From: an uncultured Collinsella sp.
Lineage (GTDB): Bacteria; Actinomycetota; Coriobacteriia; Coriobacteriales; Coriobacteriaceae
Assembly (NCBI GenBank): GCA_934646965.1
Contig: CAKUEZ010000088.1
Span: 1 to 7,975 of the forward strand
Direction: 5' to 3'
Length of the DNA stretch: 7,975 bases
Shown here: in pieces, positions 6,101-7,975 of the stretch
How positions within the stretch are numbered: the stretch's first letter is position 1
How the letters are laid out: the number at the start of each line of letters is the position of its first letter
Notes under the pieces: model-generated
What the model saw: the letters and a program-made list of their open reading frames with translations, nothing else
What the model was told of the DNA's origin: nothing
Databases searched by the model: none
Program-made: the position numbers and the translations under genes

Positions 6101-7872
6101 GCAAGAAGGTCTACCCCTGGATCGCCGAGGTCCGTCAGTCCACGCCCGGCATCGGCCTGATCTCGCCTCCGCCGCACCACGACATCTACTCCATCGAGGA
6201 CCTGGCCGAGCTCATCTTCGACCTTAAGAACGCCAACCCCGGCGCGCGTGTGTCGGTCAAGCTGGTCAGCGAGGCCGGCGTCGGCACCATCGCCACCGGT
6301 GTCGCCAAGGGCGCAGCCGACAAGATCTTGATCAGCGGCCACAACGGCGGCTCCGGTGCCGCGGCGCGCGATTCCATCTGGCATGCGGGTCTGCCGCTGG
6401 AGCTCGGTCTTGCCGAAGCTCAGCAGACGCTGCTGCAAAACGGCCTGCGCTCGCGCGTGGTGCTCGAGGCTGACGGCAAACTCATGGACGGCACCGATGT
6501 CGCCGTCGCATGCCTGCTGGGCGCCGAGGAGTTTGGCTTTGCGACCATGCCGCTCATCTCCATGGGCTGCCTCATGCAGCGCGACTGCCAGCGGGACACC
6601 TGCCCGGCCGGCATCGCCACGCAGAACTGCCGTCTGCGTCACGGCTTCCGCGGCAAGCCCGAGCACGTTGAGCACTTTATGCTCTTTGTGGCCGAGCAGT
6701 TGCGCGAGGTCATGGCGAGCCTGGGCTTCCGCACCATCGACGAGATGGTCGGCCATCCCGAGTGCCTGCGCCAGATCGAGGTGCCGGGCAACCGCAAGGC
6801 CAACCTGCTCGACCTGTCGCCCGTGCTGGCAAGCGCGACCTGCGAGTTCGGTGCCCACATTCCGGGCGCCGACGGCCGTCACTTCCTGCCCCAGATGGCT
6901 GCGGACAGCGAGCTCGACAAGACACTCGACTCCACGCTGTTTGTGCCCTATACGGCCGATGCGCGTGCGCACCTGCGTCCGATTCGCTTCCATGCCGACA
7001 TCGCCAACGTCAACCGCTGCGTGGGTACCATCCTGGGCAACGCGGTGACCAAGGCGCATCCCGAGGGCCTGCCCGCCGGCTCCATCACCATCGATTGCGA
7101 TGGCTCGGCCGGTCAGAGCTTTGGCGCGTTCCTGCCGCGCGGCGTTACGCTCAACGTGTGCGGCGACGCCAACGACTACTTTGGCAAGGGCCTTTCGGGC
7201 GGCGAGGTCTCCGTGCGCCCCAACCCGCGTGCGACCTACAAGTTCGACGAGAACATCATCGTGGGCAACGTGGCGTTCTTTGGCGCCACGAGCGGCCGTG
7301 GCTTTATCAACGGCCTGGCCGGTCAGCGCTTTGGCGTGCGTAACTCCGGCGCCACGGTGGTGGTCGAGGGTTGCGGCAACCACGGCTGCGAGTACATGAC
7401 GGGCGGTCTGGCGCTTATCTTGGGCGAGGTCGGGCAGAACTTCGCCGCCGGCATGACGGGCGGCGTGGCCTACGTCTACGACCAGTACGGCACGCTCGAT
7501 GCCCGCGTGAACCACGAGAGCGTTGAGCTCAAGGCTCCGACAGCCGACGAGCTGGCGCAGATTCGCGCGCTCATCCAGGAGCACGTGGACGCGACGCAAA
7601 GCCCGCGCGGCATTAAGCTGCTCTACAGCTTCGACTCGATGAGCAAGCACTTTGTGAAGGTCATCCCGACCGAGTACGAGCGCGTGCTGGCGATTGTCGC
7701 GGCCGCCGAGGCCGTGGGCAAGACGCATGCGCAGGCCGAGGAGCTGGCGTTTGACATCGTGACCGGCCGCGCGAGCGCCGAGGATGTTGCCCGCTTTGAT
7801 GTTGCGGGTGGCGCCGCTGGCGCTGCGGGTGCCGCTGCCAGTTCTGTTGCTTCGACCAAGAAGGAGGCGTAA
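3175..7872 (+). CDS. gltB: Glutamate synthase large (alpha) subunit
   Basis: Cytoplasmic iron-sulfur flavoprotein of ammonia assimilation: it hydrolyses glutamine, channels the ammonia to 2-oxoglutarate and reduces the product to glutamate using electrons from GltD. The 1565-residue product is complete. After a 20-residue propeptide comes Cys21 (DACGIG), the N-terminal nucleophile of the class II glutaminase domain (about 21-430), with HSRYSTNT (232-239) and NGEIN (255-259). A Pro/Ala-rich linker (about 452-473) leads to the central domain with QLFAQVTNPPIDALRE (524-539). The FMN barrel starts near FNTGAMSYGS (883-892), with GEGGED (915-920) and SGHNGGSG (1054-1061). The [3Fe-4S] motif C-x5-C-x4-C is Cys1132, Cys1138, Cys1143 (TCPAGIATQ follows). 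The C-terminal GXGXG beta-helix spans about 1300-1490. It is longer than E. coli GltB (1486 residues), partly because of an Ala/Gly/Ser tail (about 1543-1565). The downstream gltD indicates the two-subunit NADPH-type enzyme. Confidence 0.98.
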   Translation: MQADSAQQQGLYRPEFDHDACGIGALADINGERHHQILDDALSILVNLEHRGGTGLEKNTGDGAGILFQVPHHFFRKEAQKCGQILPAEGDYGVAMLFFPQDDKGVEDARRVFEEGCAEAGVPLLFWREVPVDPHDLGETARACMPTILQAFLGRPDDTPAGDAFERRLYVCRRTIEKKADAEFALRDKIFYVCSMSSRTIVYKGMLVATQMRRFFIDLNDAAVKTAVALVHSRYSTNTTPSWERAHPNRFIIHNGEINTLKGNVNWIRAREPNLYSPVLQHDLERVMPIINREGSDSAILDNVLEFLVMNGRPLTRAASMLLPEPWDHNDSLSEERRAYDAYQSMLMEPWDGPAAIAFTDGRTLGAALDRNGLRPARYYVTRDGRFMLASEVGTIEVRPENILTSGCLGPGQMLEVDFARGRVVYNDELRARYAKEKPYRDWIAEETLTVDALDKPAAPAPAEDAKVPAAVRMAKLGYHWDDVDEVVRPMAQQGKAPLASMGIDAPLACLSKKTRSFYDYFYQLFAQVTNPPIDALREHMVTSTTLYLGNHGNLLEDSRTACQLVRLERPLLNEEEFDRICAIDRVGFKTRRFRAVYRRDAGEGALQAALKQLAEDVEAAVRDGVNIVVLSDRAAAGEVPVPSLLAVGCVHNHLIRAGVRTFADIVVECGDAVSPHDFAALVGYSASGIYPYNAHACIRDLAARGDLDVTAEQGIDNYNKAATAGIVSIMSKMGISTVQSYHSAQIFEAVGFTTEFVNEYFAGTVSRVGGMGVEDVEREQNERYDAALAILKSPAPAQLPTLGLTKWRPLGGEDHLIDPQTVYLLQTACREDSYDTFKEYSARLHRTGRAVRLRDLLDFDDSGRTPVPLDEVEPALSIVRRFNTGAMSYGSISKEAHECMAIAMNRLHGRSNSGEGGEDPRRETPLANGDSKNSAIKQVASARFGVTSRYLCSAFEIQIKMAQGAKPGEGGHLPGKKVYPWIAEVRQSTPGIGLISPPPHHDIYSIEDLAELIFDLKNANPGARVSVKLVSEAGVGTIATGVAKGAADKILISGHNGGSGAAARDSIWHAGLPLELGLAEAQQTLLQNGLRSRVVLEADGKLMDGTDVAVACLLGAEEFGFATMPLISMGCLMQRDCQRDTCPAGIATQNCRLRHGFRGKPEHVEHFMLFVAEQLREVMASLGFRTIDEMVGHPECLRQIEVPGNRKANLLDLSPVLASATCEFGAHIPGADGRHFLPQMAADSELDKTLDSTLFVPYTADARAHLRPIRFHADIANVNRCVGTILGNAVTKAHPEGLPAGSITIDCDGSAGQSFGAFLPRGVTLNVCGDANDYFGKGLSGGEVSVRPNPRATYKFDENIIVGNVAFFGATSGRGFINGLAGQRFGVRNSGATVVVEGCGNHGCEYMTGGLALILGEVGQNFAAGMTGGVAYVYDQYGTLDARVNHESVELKAPTADELAQIRALIQEHVDATQSPRGIKLLYSFDSMSKHFVKVIPTEYERVLAIVAAAEAVGKTHAQAEELAFDIVTGRASAEDVARFDVAGGAAGAAGAAASSVASTKKEA

Positions 7873-7877
7873 GTGCC

Positions 7878-7975
7878 ATGGGTAAGCCCGGTGCTTTTCT
7901 TGATATCGATCGCGTGACCCACGAGCTTCGCCCCGTGGAGGAGCGCAGCCGCGATTTCGATCCGCTGTACGTGGA
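7878..7975 (+). CDS. gltD: Glutamate synthase small (beta) subunit (N-terminal fragment, runs off right edge)
   Basis: Supplies electrons from NAD(P)H through FAD and [4Fe-4S] clusters to the large subunit. Only 32 complete codons are in the window. The start MGKPGAFLDIDR resembles the conserved MGKPTGF-type N-terminus of GltD, and the following region with HELRPVEERSRDF fits the early part of this family before the Cys-rich cluster-binding region, which lies beyond the edge. The ATG is 5 nt after the gltB stop, and AAGGAGG (7861-7867), inside the last codons of gltB, is 10 nt upstream. This arrangement indicates one operon and possibly coupled translation for equal subunit amounts. The identification rests on this short stretch plus position. 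Confidence 0.87.
   Translation, partial: MGKPGAFLDIDRVTHELRPVEERSRDFDPLYV

Noticed and set aside
3136..7728. Antisense open frame of about 1,530 codons opposite gltB
   Set aside because: It is codon-aligned with gltB and open only because gltB lacks TTA, CTA and TCA. Its translation is a monotonous mix of Ala, Val, Gly, His, Arg and Leu with no recognisable domain, while gltB carries every family motif.
7873..7875. GTG as the gltD start
   Set aside because: It directly follows the gltB stop and is out of frame with the GltD-like reading frame, which begins at ATG 7878.

Overview
The window looks like chromosomal DNA from a high-GC anaerobic actinobacterium, most likely a Coriobacteriia member such as Collinsella. 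That placement is an inference from base composition, strong G/C-ending codon use with frequent TTT for Phe, and the gene content. No rRNA, tRNA, CRISPR array, transposase or phage gene is visible.

Layout. (1) Positions 1-704, minus strand: the first 234 residues of an Nramp-type metal-ion transporter that runs off the left edge. (2) 780-1553, minus strand: gpmA, cofactor-dependent phosphoglycerate mutase, 75 nt upstream of the transporter and probably co-transcribed with it. (3) 1554-1961: a divergent intergenic region with candidate back-to-back promoters sharing a GTTAAC palindrome, and two copies of an inverted-repeat element (E1, E2). (4) 1962-2792, plus strand: an orphan polytopic membrane protein with two C-terminal [4Fe-4S] ferredoxin motifs (NapH/NosR/CcoG-like architecture). 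(5) 2793-3174: an intergenic region with a 63-bp long-armed palindrome, two more copies of the inverted-repeat element (E3, E4), and a GTTAC/GTTTC/GAAAC/GAAAC motif that may be the gltB operator. (6) 3175-7872, plus strand: gltB, a complete glutamate synthase large subunit. (7) 7878 to the right edge: the start of gltD, the small subunit, with its Shine-Dalgarno inside the end of gltB.

The genes are ordinary metabolism: metal uptake, lower glycolysis, membrane electron transfer and ammonia assimilation. GltB and GltD form one enzyme, which makes two glutamates from glutamine and 2-oxoglutarate. The most unusual content is non-coding. The same two-element repeat unit lies on both sides of the iron-sulfur membrane gene. 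Each of the four elements has 15-nt inverted arms (TCTCAATCTGTAACA and its complement) around a centre that is always exactly 25 nt but differs in sequence. Three of the four centres can form a small hairpin at the same place with compensatory base changes. I do not know what these elements are; a dispersed REP/BIME-like family or a structured RNA or operator array are the readings I consider.
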